A stretch of 64,000 bases of DNA from Hyphomicrobiales bacterium (GTDB taxonomy: Bacteria; Pseudomonadota; Alphaproteobacteria; Rhizobiales; Rhizobiaceae). Location of the stretch: positions 62,001-126,000 of the forward strand of contig UEIJ01000012.1 of NCBI GenBank assembly GCA_900470195.1, given 5' to 3'. Made by a program: the position numbers and the translations under genes. Positions within the stretch are counted from its first letter, which is position 1, and every line of letters begins with the position of its first letter. Below the pieces are notes generated by a model. The model was not told where the DNA came from. It searched no databases and was given only the letters and a program-made list of their open reading frames with translations. Below, piece after piece: positions 48,986-58,714 of this stretch.

Positions 48986-49775
48986 ATACCGGCACCACGT
49001 CGCAGCGGCGGCATCGGTCGTCGACCGCCGGATCCTGGTGACCGGAGGCGGAAGCGGCATCGGTCGCGCCATTTGCCGGCATTTCGCCGCGGGCGGCGCC
49101 CGGGTGACGGTCACCGATTTGGTGGCGTCGGCCGCCGAAGGAACCCGCCAGCTCTGCATCGAGGATGGCGCGGCGGCCGAGCGGATTTTCGCCAGCGCAC
49201 TCGATGTCACTGACATCGCATCGCTGGAACAGGCGGTCCAAGACAGCGAAGCGGCCATGGGAGGCCTCAGCGTACTGGTCAACAATGCCGGTATCTTTCA
49301 GCCGTCGCCGCTTGCCTCTGCCGATTTCGACCGGATGTGGCGCCTCAGCTTCGACATTCTCTTGGAATCGCAAAAAGATCTTGTCCGCTTCGCGCTGCCG
49401 GCGCTGCGGCGTCAGCCCGATCCGCGGATCGTCAACATCGCATCGACGGCCGGGCTCGGCGCCACTCCCGATCATGTCGCCTATGTTTCGGCCAAGCACG
49501 GCGTCATCGGCCTGACGCGCGCCCTGGCCGTCGACCTGGGACGCGATGGGATCACCGTGAACGCGGTCTGCCCGGGTCCGATCCATACCGGCATCACCGC
49601 AGGCATTTCCGATGAGGAGAAGGCGTTGTTCGCCAAGCGGCGCACCGCCCTGAGACGCTACGGCGAACCGGAGGAAATCGCCCATGCCGTCCTGTTTCTT
49701 TGCCAGCCCGGCGCAGGCTTCATCACCGGCACGACCTTGGTGGTCGATGGCGGCCTGACCGCGCGCCACGCCTGA
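48978..49775 (+). CDS. Short-chain dehydrogenase/reductase (SDR)
   Basis: 265 residues from ATG at 48978. Classical SDR: TGGGSGIG for NAD(P) (22-29), NNAG (102-105), catalytic Ser156, Tyr169 and Lys173 (YVSAK), C-terminal GTTLVVDGG. The acidic residue after beta-2 (TVTDLV, Asp47) favours NAD. Substrate unknown; members close to FadR regulators oxidise sugar acids or hydroxy acids. Complete. Confidence 0.9.
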   Translation: MSEYRHHVAAAASVVDRRILVTGGGSGIGRAICRHFAAGGARVTVTDLVASAAEGTRQLCIEDGAAAERIFASALDVTDIASLEQAVQDSEAAMGGLSVLVNNAGIFQPSPLASADFDRMWRLSFDILLESQKDLVRFALPALRRQPDPRIVNIASTAGLGATPDHVAYVSAKHGVIGLTRALAVDLGRDGITVNAVCPGPIHTGITAGISDEEKALFAKRRTALRRYGEPEEIAHAVLFLCQPGAGFITGTTLVVDGGLTARHA

Positions 49776-49859
49776 GGCGTTCCCCGTTTATTGGGTGTGC
49801 TCTGGGCGGTGCGGATACCAGGCGCATCCCTCGGCTCTGAGGGACGCGCCGAATAGGGC

Positions 49860-49921
49860 TCACCCCTGCATGCGCAGCGCGGCGTCGAGGCGGTAGACCG
49901 AGCCGTTGACCATCGGATTTT
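49860..49921 (-). pseudogene. 3' remnant of another SDR gene, cut by Tn3
   Basis: About 18 codons ending MVNGSVYRLDAALRMQG and a stop at 49860, which resembles the last strand of a multifunctional SDR (NGxVxRLDxALRM). All upstream sequence has been replaced by the Tn3 end at 49922. Too short for certainty. Confidence 0.45.
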
Positions 49922-52900
49922 GGGGCCAGAACAAGAGCAGTCCGAAATCGTACGCTAAGGGCGAACAGATTGAGAACTTATGCGACCCGCCGCAGCCCGG
50001 CTGGCATACGAAGCGATCGAAATCCGTTCGGCATCTGATGTTCGGCATCCCAGGTGTAGATGCCGGTAAGGTTGATGTGTTCCCAACTGAGCGGCGAGAT
50101 GTGCTTCGACAGAGTATCAGGAATGTCTCGACCCGCTCGCTTCAGCTGTGTGATTGCACGGTCGAGATAGACGGTATTCCAATGGACGATCGCACTGACG
50201 ACGAGGTTGAGACCAGAGGCGCGGAACGCTTGGCTCTCGAACGACCTGTCGCGAATCTCGCCTCGCTCGTGGAAGAAGACAGCGCGTTTGAGCTTATGGG
50301 CGGCCTCACCTTTGTTGAGACCCGCTTGGCATCTCCGCCGTAGTGCCGGACTTGAGTACCATTCGATCATGAAGAGCGACCTCTCGATACGGCCGAGTTC
50401 GCGGAGCGCCCTCGCAAGATGGCTTTGCTTCGGAGATGCGGACAGTTTCTTGAGTATCGTAGACGGGACCACGGACCGCGTCGTGATCGACGCCGCGAGA
50501 TGGAGCAGATCGTCCCAATGATCGATGATCAGATTGGCATTGATCGGCGCCCCGATGTGGTTCGACAGCGCCGGATGTGCATCGCCCTTGTCGAACGTGT
50601 GGAACTTCCGGTCTTTGAGATTACGCAGTCGCGGTGAGAACCGCTTTCCGATCAAGGCGAACAGCCCGAAGATATGATCACTGGCACCGCCCGTGTCGGT
50701 AAAGTGCTCCTGGATGTCTGGGACCGTGTCCTGATCGAAGAGCCCATCGAGCACATAGGCCGCCTCGCTCTCGGTTGGACTGATGGGCAAAATACTGAAG
50801 TAGCCGTACTGGTCTGACAGATGGCTATAGAATTTCGATCCGGGCACGCTGCCGTAATGCAAGTTGATGTCGCCGCGCTTTGCAGCTCGATCGCTCGCAC
50901 GGAAGAATTGGCCATCGGACGATGACGTTGTGCCATTGCCCCAAAGGCGGGAATGTGGATGCTGGGTGTGGGCATCGGTGATGCATGCTTGCGCCGCGCG
51001 GTAAGTCTCCGATCGAGCATGGAATGTGCGCATCCACCCAATCTGATGAGCGCTGATCCCCTTGGATGCGCCAGCCATTCGCTTCGGCCCGAGATTGGTC
51101 GCATCCGCCAGGACGCCCGCCAGCATGGCAGAGACATTTTTTGGAACGTCGCCGGTGCGAACATGCGTGAATGTATCTGCAAAGCCGGTCCATTCATGCA
51201 CCTCCCTCAGCAAGTCGGGAACCTCCACCAACGGATACATGTCGCTGATCTCGGCATTCAGCTCCTCGGCGGCTGCGGGGACTTCGCTGGCGGTTGGTGT
51301 GACAATCAAGGTTCCTGCCTCGAGACGAACTCCCTCGAGCTTTCCAGATCGTGCTCTGTGCGCCAGACGCGTCAGGTTGAAGTCGAGCATCTGACGCGCT
51401 TCGGCAAGCCACTGCGCGCCGTCGCTCTGGACCCCCAAACCGAGACGATCGTCTTCCTTCATCGAGATGAATGTCGACCGCGGCATCAGATGCTCATCAA
51501 TGGGCCGGAAAGATCGGCTGCCATCGACCCAGATCTCCGCAGATCTAAGCCGGTCTCGCAAAGCCGCGAGCGTGGCGATCTCGTAGAGACGGCGATCGGG
51601 TTTACCCTGTTCGAAGATAAGCCGTCGATCAGTTTGGCTGAGGTGGGTGATCGGCAAGCGATCCGGGAGTGTCCGCCGCTTCTCGGTATAAAGCCGTTTC
51701 AGTAGCGCAATTGCCGCCAGAAGCGGGTCGTGGCGATGCGCCGAGCGGAACGTGAAGGCCTGAAGGAATGCACCAACGTACTTGTGGACGGTCGAATATT
51801 GCTCGGCTGCTACGATCAACGACGGCGCCTCGTTGTCGTCGACCATCGACTCGAGCTCGGGCTTTATCCGAAGCAGCCGGTCCCAGCCGACTCTTTGGTC
51901 GAGAACATCTAATGCGTTCCGACCATAGTCGTTGGCAGACTGCAGGGCCGTGATCGTATCCAGAAACATGCGCAGCGCTTTGGCGGTGTTCGCTCTGCAG
52001 TCCATCTGCCGCTGCTTCTTCCGATTATTGGCTTGCGAGAACAACTTGCCCATCAGCTTGATGAACATCGTCACAGCATCGTCCGTGATCTTCTGGCAAA
52101 GCTTGATGACTTGAGCCACGATCAGAGCGTGGCGACGGCTGGCGTTGAATTCGTTGGCAAGCCAGGCCGGCGTTGCGTTGCCCTCCCGGATCATCTGGTC
52201 CCACCGTCCGGATGATACCCGCGCCTGCAGTTCCGGATGGATCTCCAGCCGCCGCAGAAAAGCTATTCGCTCGGTCAGCCCGACGAGGTTCGACGCAGCC
52301 GGCGCTTCTGGCGCCGAGCGCAGCCAGTGGAAGCGCGTCTTGCCGATCGACGGGTCAACCTCTAACAGCCTATCCAGTGATTGAAGCCTATCGAGCGGGA
52401 TTTCTTCAATCAGAGTTTTTTCTGCCCGGCGACGGGCTATGGCACGGCCGGCAAGGCCAATGCGTTCGATCGTGTCGATCGCCGGCAGAAGAACTCCGCG
52501 TTCGCGAAATGCGGCGACAGCCGAACTGGCTATCGCAGCACCGTCGTCTGACATGGTCGCCGCTTGAATTGCCGCTAATAGCGCGGCGCGGCGATCTGGC
52601 GGCGTCGCGCTTCTCGTATCCAGATAGACCATTAGCCGCGCCATATGATCCCGACGAGTTTCTTCACGACGTGCATAGAGAGCAAATTCGTCTGGAGCGG
52701 CGCCGATCTGATCAGCAACATACTTCAGCATGGCGCGAGGCGGAGTTTCTTCTGCTCCAAGCACTCGACCTGGGTATCGCATCAGACATAGCTGGATGGC
52801 AAAGCCGAGCCGATTGTGATTACGTCTCCGCAGTTCGATCTCCAGGCGATCCGCCAATGACAACGAATAGTGGCGGATTAGGCTGTCCTCGTCGACCGGG

Positions 52901-53137
52901 ATATCGACAAGCTTCCGGCGATCTTGATCTTTGAGAAGCTTGCGCTTTGCCATCGCCCGACCCCATTCATGACCAATCTGCGTGAAGCGTTGTCGAGTCG
53001 GGCCGGACAGAGAAATCAAAATTGGCGCATGTCGATGGCAATCCACAGAGATCGGATGTTGCACATCCGATCTACGGCATCGTTCCGGATTTGTTCGACC
53101 TTAGCGTACGATTTCGGCCTGCTCTTGTTCTGACCCC
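49922..53137. mobile_element. Tn3-family element carrying only a transposase
   Basis: Two 38-bp inverted repeats, 49922-49959 and 53100-53137, start GGGG, end ACGCTAAG and differ at only two positions (5 and 20). The 3.2-kb element holds a single gene, tnpA; no resolvase, res site or cargo is visible. Flanking pentamers are ATTTT (left) and TTCTC (right), so no target duplication. Confidence 0.92.
49978..52953 (-). CDS. tnpA: Tn3-family transposase TnpA
   Basis: 991 residues from ATG at 52953 (MAKRKLLKD); an upstream ATG at 53064 would start inside the element's outer region. N-terminal DUF4158-like domain (RHYSLSLADRLEI), then the DDE core with WGNGTTSSSDGQ (Asp), YSHLSDQYGYF, and the C-terminal tail ISPLSWEHINLTGIYTWD. 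Length is normal and no disruption is seen. Probably active. Confidence 0.94.
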   Translation of the reverse strand: MAKRKLLKDQDRRKLVDIPVDEDSLIRHYSLSLADRLEIELRRRNHNRLGFAIQLCLMRYPGRVLGAEETPPRAMLKYVADQIGAAPDEFALYARREETRRDHMARLMVYLDTRSATPPDRRAALLAAIQAATMSDDGAAIASSAVAAFRERGVLLPAIDTIERIGLAGRAIARRRAEKTLIEEIPLDRLQSLDRLLEVDPSIGKTRFHWLRSAPEAPAASNLVGLTERIAFLRRLEIHPELQARVSSGRWDQMIREGNATPAWLANEFNASRRHALIVAQVIKLCQKITDDAVTMFIKLMGKLFSQANNRKKQRQMDCRANTAKALRMFLDTITALQSANDYGRNALDVLDQRVGWDRLLRIKPELESMVDDNEAPSLIVAAEQYSTVHKYVGAFLQAFTFRSAHRHDPLLAAIALLKRLYTEKRRTLPDRLPITHLSQTDRRLIFEQGKPDRRLYEIATLAALRDRLRSAEIWVDGSRSFRPIDEHLMPRSTFISMKEDDRLGLGVQSDGAQWLAEARQMLDFNLTRLAHRARSGKLEGVRLEAGTLIVTPTASEVPAAAEELNAEISDMYPLVEVPDLLREVHEWTGFADTFTHVRTGDVPKNVSAMLAGVLADATNLGPKRMAGASKGISAHQIGWMRTFHARSETYRAAQACITDAHTQHPHSRLWGNGTTSSSDGQFFRASDRAAKRGDINLHYGSVPGSKFYSHLSDQYGYFSILPISPTESEAAYVLDGLFDQDTVPDIQEHFTDTGGASDHIFGLFALIGKRFSPRLRNLKDRKFHTFDKGDAHPALSNHIGAPINANLIIDHWDDLLHLAASITTRSVVPSTILKKLSASPKQSHLARALRELGRIERSLFMIEWYSSPALRRRCQAGLNKGEAAHKLKRAVFFHERGEIRDRSFESQAFRASGLNLVVSAIVHWNTVYLDRAITQLKRAGRDIPDTLSKHISPLSWEHINLTGIYTWDAEHQMPNGFRSLRMPAGLRRVA

Positions 53138-53229
53138 TTCTCGTCGGCGCCTTCATCGCATCGGCTGCAGCAGCTCTCGGCGGACGCCAGCGTGACGATG
53201 AAGAAGCAGCCTTGATTGTTACACGATAA
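53138..53229 (+). pseudogene. C-terminal remnant of a membrane protein (PhnA-like?) beside Tn3
   Basis: Read from the Tn3 edge, the plus strand encodes about 30 residues (LVGAFIASAAAALGGRQ, DDEEAALIVTR) to a TAA at 53229: a final hydrophobic helix with a GG-R turn and a charged tail. Rhizobial PhnA-like small membrane proteins end this way, but the piece is too short to be sure. A terminator follows at once, which supports a genuine gene end. Confidence 0.4.
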
Positions 53230-53237
53230 GCAATCTG

Positions 53238-53265
53238 GAAGCCGCCCTCTCGGGGCGGCTTCTTT
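53238..53265 (+). terminator. Rho-independent terminator
   Basis: GAAGCCGCC (53238-53246) pairs with GGCGGCTTC (53254-53262), followed by TTT. It ends the membrane-protein remnant. Confidence 0.8.
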
Positions 53266-53328
53266 CCGTTCATTCGCCAGAAGAATTATTGTGCAGCGCA
53301 GCAACTTTAATGCTGCGGAGGGGTTTCA

Positions 53329-54453
53329 GTGTATGCGGCCAATCCGGCGCGCTACCTGGAGCTCCTCATGAGATCGCTATCTGATACACTCGAACGGCTC
53401 GCGCGACTGCGCTCAGTCAAGCCTGCGACATCGCCCGGCTCCATTCTCAAGAAGCTCGATCATTTTGGCGGAAACCCGGGCGCCTTGGCGGCGTGGCAGC
53501 ATGTGCCGAAGCAATTGCCGGCGGCACCGGCTCTGGTGGTCGTGCTGCACGGCTGCACGCAAACCGCCGCCGGCTACGATGTCGGTTCAGGCTGGTCCGC
53601 GCTCGCCGAGGACTACGGCTTTATTGTCCTTTTCCCCCAACAGAACAGGCAGAACAACGCGAACCTGTGCTTCAACTGGTTCAATGCCGCGGACACCCAG
53701 CGGGATCGGGGCGAAGTGATGTCGATCCGACAGATGATCGCCAGCGTGGTCGCCGAACATGGCGTCGATGAGCGCCGAATCTATATCACCGGTCTATCGG
53801 CCGGCGGCGCCATGGCGAATGCCATGTTGGCCTGCTATCCAGAAGTCTTTGCCGGTGGCGCTATCATCGCCGGCTTGCCCTACGCCGCCGCCTTGACTGT
53901 TCCCGAGGCGTTCGACCGAATGCGCGGGCAGGGTCTTCCCGGCACCAATAGCCTGCAGGAAAGCCTGCGCACCGCCTCACGCCATGATGGCGCTTGGCCG
54001 ACGATTTCCGTCTGGCAGGGTACGAGCGACAACACTGTGGTCCCTGACAACGCAGCCGCGCTCGTCGCGCAATGGCGGGGCGTACATGCGGTTCCGGAAC
54101 AGCCCACCCAAATCGAGACGATGGGTCGAAATTTGCGATCTGTATGGCACGACGATCGCGGCCTGGAGGCAATAGAACTCTACACCATTTCAGGTATGGG
54201 TCATGGCACGCCGATCGAAGCGTCCAGCGGATATGGCAGGGCAGCGCCGTTCATGCTCGACGTAGGTGTTTCCTCGACTGTGCAGATAGCGAGAGGCTGG
54301 GGCCTTGCCGCCTCCTTCGAGCGCCGCGGTCAGCCGCATGCGTCTTTCTCCCCAGAAGGAACGGTCAAGCAGCCGCCCTCATCTGCCGGCGCTGACAACA
54401 GTATTCAGTCCATCATCGAGAAAGCGCTGCGTTCCGCGGGCTTGATGAAGTGA
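53329..54453 (+). CDS. PHB-depolymerase-family esterase
   Basis: 374 residues from GTG at 53329 (GGAGGGG upstream; ATG at 53368 is an alternative). Alpha/beta hydrolase of the LpqC/esterase-PHB family: oxyanion region LHGCTQTA (73-80), nucleophile Ser157 in GLSAGG, Asp in WQGTSDNTVVP and His in SGMGHGTP. No obvious signal peptide, so it may be cytoplasmic. Family role: hydrolysis of polyhydroxybutyrate or other esters (e.g. feruloyl). Same-strand neighbours YciE and catalase suggest a stress/stationary-phase block. Confidence 0.88.
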   Translation: MYAANPARYLELLMRSLSDTLERLARLRSVKPATSPGSILKKLDHFGGNPGALAAWQHVPKQLPAAPALVVVLHGCTQTAAGYDVGSGWSALAEDYGFIVLFPQQNRQNNANLCFNWFNAADTQRDRGEVMSIRQMIASVVAEHGVDERRIYITGLSAGGAMANAMLACYPEVFAGGAIIAGLPYAAALTVPEAFDRMRGQGLPGTNSLQESLRTASRHDGAWPTISVWQGTSDNTVVPDNAAALVAQWRGVHAVPEQPTQIETMGRNLRSVWHDDRGLEAIELYTISGMGHGTPIEASSGYGRAAPFMLDVGVSSTVQIARGWGLAASFERRGQPHASFSPEGTVKQPPSSAGADNSIQSIIEKALRSAGLMK

Positions 54454-54558
54454 GGGTGGGTTCGGTTCGTACCGATTTATTTTCCGAGCAGCGGAACGTC
54501 GTCTCGGTTCCACGGTTGTTTGAGTCCATTCCTCTCGAAAATTTGATCGGATTCTCCA

Positions 54559-55065
54559 ATGGCTACGGAAAAGACTTTGAACGACCTCTTCCTTGATACG
54601 CTCAAAGATATCTACTTCGCTGAAAAACAGATCCTGAAGGCCCTGCCGAAGATGGCGCGTGCGGCCCAGTCGGAAGAAGGCAAAGCCGGCTTCCTGCAGC
54701 ACCGCGACGAAACCCAGCGGCAGATCGAGCGCCTCGAACAGGTGTTCGAGCTCCTCGGCAAGCCGGCCCGCGGCAAGACCTGCGAAGCCATCCAGGGCAT
54801 CATCGCCGAAGGCGAGGAGATCATCGAAGATTACAAGGGCACCGCCGCCCTCGATGCCGGCCTCATCTCCTCGGCCCAGGCGGTCGAGCACTATGAGATC
54901 GCCAGGTACGGTACGCTGAAGGCCTGGGCGAAACAGCTCGGGCTGGAGGACGCGATCCCCCTTCTCGATGCCAATCTCCAGGAGGAGATCGCCACCGACC
55001 AGAAGCTGACTGCGCTTGGCAAAGCCTCCGCGAACGCCAAGGGCTCGTTGAAGAAAGCCAGCTAG
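54559..55065 (+). CDS. YciE/YciF-like ferritin-fold protein (DUF892)
   Basis: 168 residues, all helical. DUF892 signature LNDLFLDTLKDIYFAEKQILKALPKMA at the N-terminus, with the ferritin-like Glu/His positions EKQ, HRDE and EHYEIARYG. Four-helix di-iron-type fold; function in stress response is inferred from family and neighbours. A terminator follows. Confidence 0.9.
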   Translation: MATEKTLNDLFLDTLKDIYFAEKQILKALPKMARAAQSEEGKAGFLQHRDETQRQIERLEQVFELLGKPARGKTCEAIQGIIAEGEEIIEDYKGTAALDAGLISSAQAVEHYEIARYGTLKAWAKQLGLEDAIPLLDANLQEEIATDQKLTALGKASANAKGSLKKAS

Positions 55066-55084
55066 ACTGCCGACCACATGATCA

Positions 55085-55110
55085 GGCCGCCCTTGAAGGG
55101 CGGCCCTTCT
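55085..55110 (+). terminator. Rho-independent terminator after yciE
   Basis: GGCCGCCCTT and AAGGGCGGCC (55085-55105) form a strong stem with a tiny loop, followed by CTTCT. Confidence 0.75.
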
Positions 55111-55159
55111 GCTTTCGGGTCATCGGCGCCCGTTGAAACCAGTTCATCAGGAGCCCACC

Positions 55160-56030
55160 ATGGCCAGGAAGACAACCGCTGCATCGTCGCATCCCGCAAC
55201 CAACACCGCCACGATCCACGATGTGAAGCTAAAGCGTGGGGCTGGCGGTGAACTGCATCAGACAGCCGAAGGCGACACGCCCGTGTTGACGACAGCCCAG
55301 GGCGGGCCGGTCGCAGACGATCAGAACTCGTTGCGCGTCGGCCCGCGCGGGCCGCTCGTCGTCGACGACTTCCATTTCCGCGAAAAGATCTTCCATTTCG
55401 ACCACGAGCGCATTCCCGAACGGGTGGTACATGCCCGAGGTTATGGCGCGCACGGCTTCTTCGAAACCTATGAGTCGCTTGCCGCTTACACCAAGGCCGA
55501 CCTCTTTCAGCGCCCTCGCGAACGCACGCCCGCCTTCGTCCGTTTCTCGACGGTCGCGGGCAGCAAAGGCTCTGTCGACCTAGCGCGCGACGTGCGCGGT
55601 TTTGCCGTGAAGATCTACACGAACGAAGGCAATTGGGATCTGGTCGGCAACAACATTCCGGTCTTTTTCATCCAGGATGCCATCAAATTCCCCGACATCA
55701 TCCATGCGGTAAAACCCGAACCCGATCGAGGCTTTCCGCAGGCGCAGTCAGCCCATGACACTTTCTGGGATTTCATCAGCCTGACGCCCGAGAGCATGCA
55801 CATGATCATGTGGGTCATGTCCGATCGCGCCATCCCACGCTCTTTCCGCTTCATGGAAGGGTTCGGCGTGCATACGTTCCGCTTCGTCAACGCCAAGGAC
55901 GAGTCGACCTTCGTCAAGTTCCACTGGAAGCCGAAGCTCGGCCTCCAGTCCGTCGCCTGGAACGAGGCCGTGAAGATCAACGGCGCCGACCCTGACTTCC
56001 ACCGCCGTGACCTCTGGCAGGCCATAGAGC
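55160..56030 (+). pseudogene. KatE-type catalase, 3' end removed by IS3
   Basis: 290 residues from ATG at 55160 (ribosome site AGGAGC): N-terminal extension, [20 protein letters not shown] region, distal His in [12 protein letters not shown], Asn in [17 protein letters not shown], up to [11 protein letters not shown]. Base 56031 is the first base of an IS3 element, after which the frame reads 15 IS-encoded residues. The haem-ligand Tyr and C-terminal domain (about 400 more residues in HPII-type enzymes) are gone. Hydrogen peroxide removal by this copy is not expected. Confidence 0.9.
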
Positions 56031-56109
56031 TGGCTCGGGAAATCTGCACAGCGGGGATAAGTGGAGTTTCTGCCTGACTTCGGCTTAGATGCCGGGAACA
56101 GGAGAGACC

Positions 56110-56421
56110 ATGACGAGACGACCGCGCCGGAACCATAGCCCGGCTTTCAAGGCGAAGGTGGCACTTGCCGCCATCCGAGGTGAGCAGACGCTGGTGGAGT
56201 TGTCCCAGCAGTTCGATGTGCACGCCAACCAGATCAAGCAATGGAAAGACCAGCTCCTTGAGGGGGCGACAGGTGTGTTCGGCGATGAAACGAAAGCGGA
56301 GCCGTCGGGTCCGACCATCGATGTCAAAACGCTGCACGCGAAAATCGGCGAACTGACACTGGAGAACGATTTTTTATCCGGTGCGCTCGGCAAGGCGGGA
56401 TTGCTGGGCGGAAAGAAATGA
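56110..56421 (+). CDS. IS3 OrfA
   Basis: 103 residues from ATG at 56110 (GGAGAG upstream). HTH of the IS3 OrfA type ([32 protein letters not shown]) and a C-terminal leucine-zipper helix. Stop overlaps the orfB start (ATGA). Confidence 0.88.
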   Translation: MTRRPRRNHSPAFKAKVALAAIRGEQTLVELSQQFDVHANQIKQWKDQLLEGATGVFGDETKAEPSGPTIDVKTLHAKIGELTLENDFLSGALGKAGLLGGKK

Positions 56422-57248
56422 TCGACCGCGAGCACAAGCTATCCGTCGTGCGCCAGGCGAAGCTTCTCGGCTTCAGCCGTGGCAGCGTCTACTATCTGCC
56501 TCGTCCGGTGTCTGACGGCGATCTGGCCCTTATGCGCCGGATTGACGAATTGCATCTCGACTACCCCTTTGCCGGAAGTCGGATGTTGCAAGGGCTCTTG
56601 AGAGGAGAAGGTCTGGAGACCGGGCGGCGACACGTCGCCACGCTGATGAAGAAGATGGGCATCGAGGCGATCTACCGCCGCCCGAACACCTCGAAACCAG
56701 CGCCAGGGCACAAAATTTATCCCTACCTCCTACGAAAGCTGGCAGTCACCCGGCCCAATCAGGTCTGGGCAATGGACCTGACCTACATCCCCATGGCGCG
56801 GGGATTTGTCTATCTGTGCGCCGTCGTGGACTGGTTCAGCCGGAAGGTCTTGTCATGGCGGTTGTCGATCACGATGGAAGCAGCCTTCTGCATCGAGGCG
56901 GTGGAGGAGGCACTTGCCCGTCATGGCAGGCCGGAAATCTTCAATACCGACCAGGGATCGCAGTTCACCTCCATCGACTTCACCGCCGTGCTGAAGAGGT
57001 CACAGATCGCCATCTCGATGGATGGCAAGGGTGCGTGGCGAGACAATGTCTTCGTCGAGCGGCTCTGGCGTTCGATCAAATACGAGGAAGTCTACCTCCA
57101 TGCCGATAAGACTGTGTCCGAGGCACGCGCTGGCATCGGCCGATATCTGAACTTCTACAACACCAGACGCCCACATTCATCCCTTGACCGGCGGACGCCG
57201 GATCAGGCCTACTTCAACGCGCTGACACCAATGATGGTGGCGGCATAA
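56418..57248 (+). CDS. IS3 OrfB transposase
   Basis: 276 residues. HTH_21 N-terminus (LDYPFAGSRMLQGLLR) and rve integrase core with DDE: VWAMDLTYIPM (Asp), FNTDQGSQFTS (Asp) and DNVFVERLWRSIKYEEVYL (Glu). Complete. Whether it is made alone or as an OrfAB fusion by frameshifting is not decided here; the 4-bp overlap allows both. Confidence 0.9.
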   Translation: MIDREHKLSVVRQAKLLGFSRGSVYYLPRPVSDGDLALMRRIDELHLDYPFAGSRMLQGLLRGEGLETGRRHVATLMKKMGIEAIYRRPNTSKPAPGHKIYPYLLRKLAVTRPNQVWAMDLTYIPMARGFVYLCAVVDWFSRKVLSWRLSITMEAAFCIEAVEEALARHGRPEIFNTDQGSQFTSIDFTAVLKRSQIAISMDGKGAWRDNVFVERLWRSIKYEEVYLHADKTVSEARAGIGRYLNFYNTRRPHSSLDRRTPDQAYFNALTPMMVAA

Positions 57249-57304
57249 TCGAGGCGGAAATCCACTTAGCGAAACGCCCGAAGCTGTTCAGACAAACCGA
57301 GCCA

Positions 57305-58077
57305 CCTCTGATGTCGGGATGATTGTAAAGCGCCGCCTGCGATTCCAGCCCGAACCCCACGCCGTAGCCCGCCGCCACCAGCAACATCATCGGCTCATGC
57401 CCGGAAATATAGTCGGCAATCGTAGGCGGAGGCAGGCCGCTCGCCTTGAACATTTGCTGAAACAACTTGTAGCCTCCAGCGCATTTGTCCGGATGGCAGA
57501 GGATCAGCGGATAACGCAGGGCCTCCCTGAATGGAACCCGGTCGAACGACAACAGCGGGTGGTGTCGCGGCAGGGCAAGGACAAGACGCTCCGACCAGAC
57601 TGCTTCCCTGACGAAGCCGTCGATCTCCTCACCATCGACCGTGATGCCGACGTCGATCAGGTCGCGATTGAGCGCGGCAAGCATCTCGCCCGCCGTCATC
57701 TCGGCGATGCCGATCATCGTCAGTGGCTCCTCCTCTCGGCACATGGCCAGCAGGCTGATCAGCCGCGGCTGCGCGAGGCTGTCGGCGATACCCAGCCGGA
57801 TACGGCTGCGATTGCCGTCAGCCGTTTTGTGGGCGTAGTTCTTTGCCTCGTCATAGAGAGAGAGCAGACGGCGCGCGTCCTGCCAGAAAAGTTCCCCCGA
57901 CCAGGTTAGTCTGATCTTGCCCTTCGAGCGATGCAGCAGCTTGACGCCCACATCGTCTTCAAGATCCCTGATCGCGCGCGACAACGGTGAAGATTGGATG
58001 TGCAGCCTGTCCGCCGCGCGCGTGAAGCTCAGTTCCTCCGCTACGGTGATGAAGTATCTCAGGTGACGCAATCTCAT
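57305..58077 (-). pseudogene. LysR-type regulator, 3' end removed by IS3
   Basis: The minus-strand frame starts with MRLRHLRYFITVAEELSFTRAAD and a full HTH, then a substrate-binding domain to about residue 257 (ALYNHPDIR). Base 57304 is the IS3 end; the frame then reads 30 IS-derived residues to 57214. A whole LysR protein has about 40 more residues. The DNA-binding half is intact, so it might still bind DNA. Confidence 0.85.
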
Positions 58078-58714
58078 GTCATACCTCCGATCGTTGGTGG
58101 ATCATGCTCTTCACCCCCCTTACCGGCCCGGCCTGCCATCAAATGGAAATCAGCCCTCGCTAGAATCTGTCATTTCTTTCCACGGATTGCGGACGCTTTG
58201 CCCCGACATTGGCGTCCGCGTGAGTGTTCGTTTTCGATTTCGCCATTTCCTCCGCGCGGCTCAGCCAGCGACAAAGCTGATGAGCAAAACAGTGTCGATG
58301 CGCATTCAGCACACTGCGCAAACTGCCGCACTCAAGCAGCACGGTGGAGCCGATTCGCCAGTACGCGCTGGGCGTCCTCGTGCCGCTTCTTCAACTACAG
58401 TACTGTCGAGATCGGCAATAGCGCCACCGAACAGGCGATCCGGCCAATCGCATTCGGCTCTAAGGACCGGTTGTTTGCTGAAGCGGACAAGGGCGTCGCT
58501 CTCGTCGCTCATCGAAACCGCGAAGCTCAACGGCTATTGCCGTAGTACATCGCCCAGCACCCTCACCGGACGTTTACCAGGCACTCTGGTGTCGGCTTCC
58601 CCTCGTATCTCTGACGCCTCCGTGATCGACGTGAAAGAAGGAATCACAGTCGATTCACGGGGCACAAAGACTATGAACGATGTAGGTAATTGAGGGTTTG
58701 GGCGGTCGGATGCA
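58078..58714. other. Intergenic region with IS66 transposase remnant
   Basis: Contains a decayed IS66 TnpC piece (about 58390-58590, plus strand): VEIGNSATEQAIRPIAFGSKDRLFAEA in one frame, then SLIETAKLNGY in another, so a frameshift is present. The rest (58078-58380) may hold the LysR promoter and more IS66 decay; no intact gene. It ends 24 bp before the gltL stop. Confidence 0.65.

Larger units (their letters stand above)
56031..57304. mobile_element. IS3-family insertion sequence (complete)
   Basis: 1274 bp. Inverted ends start TGGCTCGG (56031) and, on the other strand, TGGCTCGG (57304). Both then share a TCTG-ACAGC block and a TAAGTGGA block further in. It contains overlapping orfA/orfB. 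No direct repeat flanks it: the left neighbour is catalase, the right a LysR gene. Confidence 0.85.
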
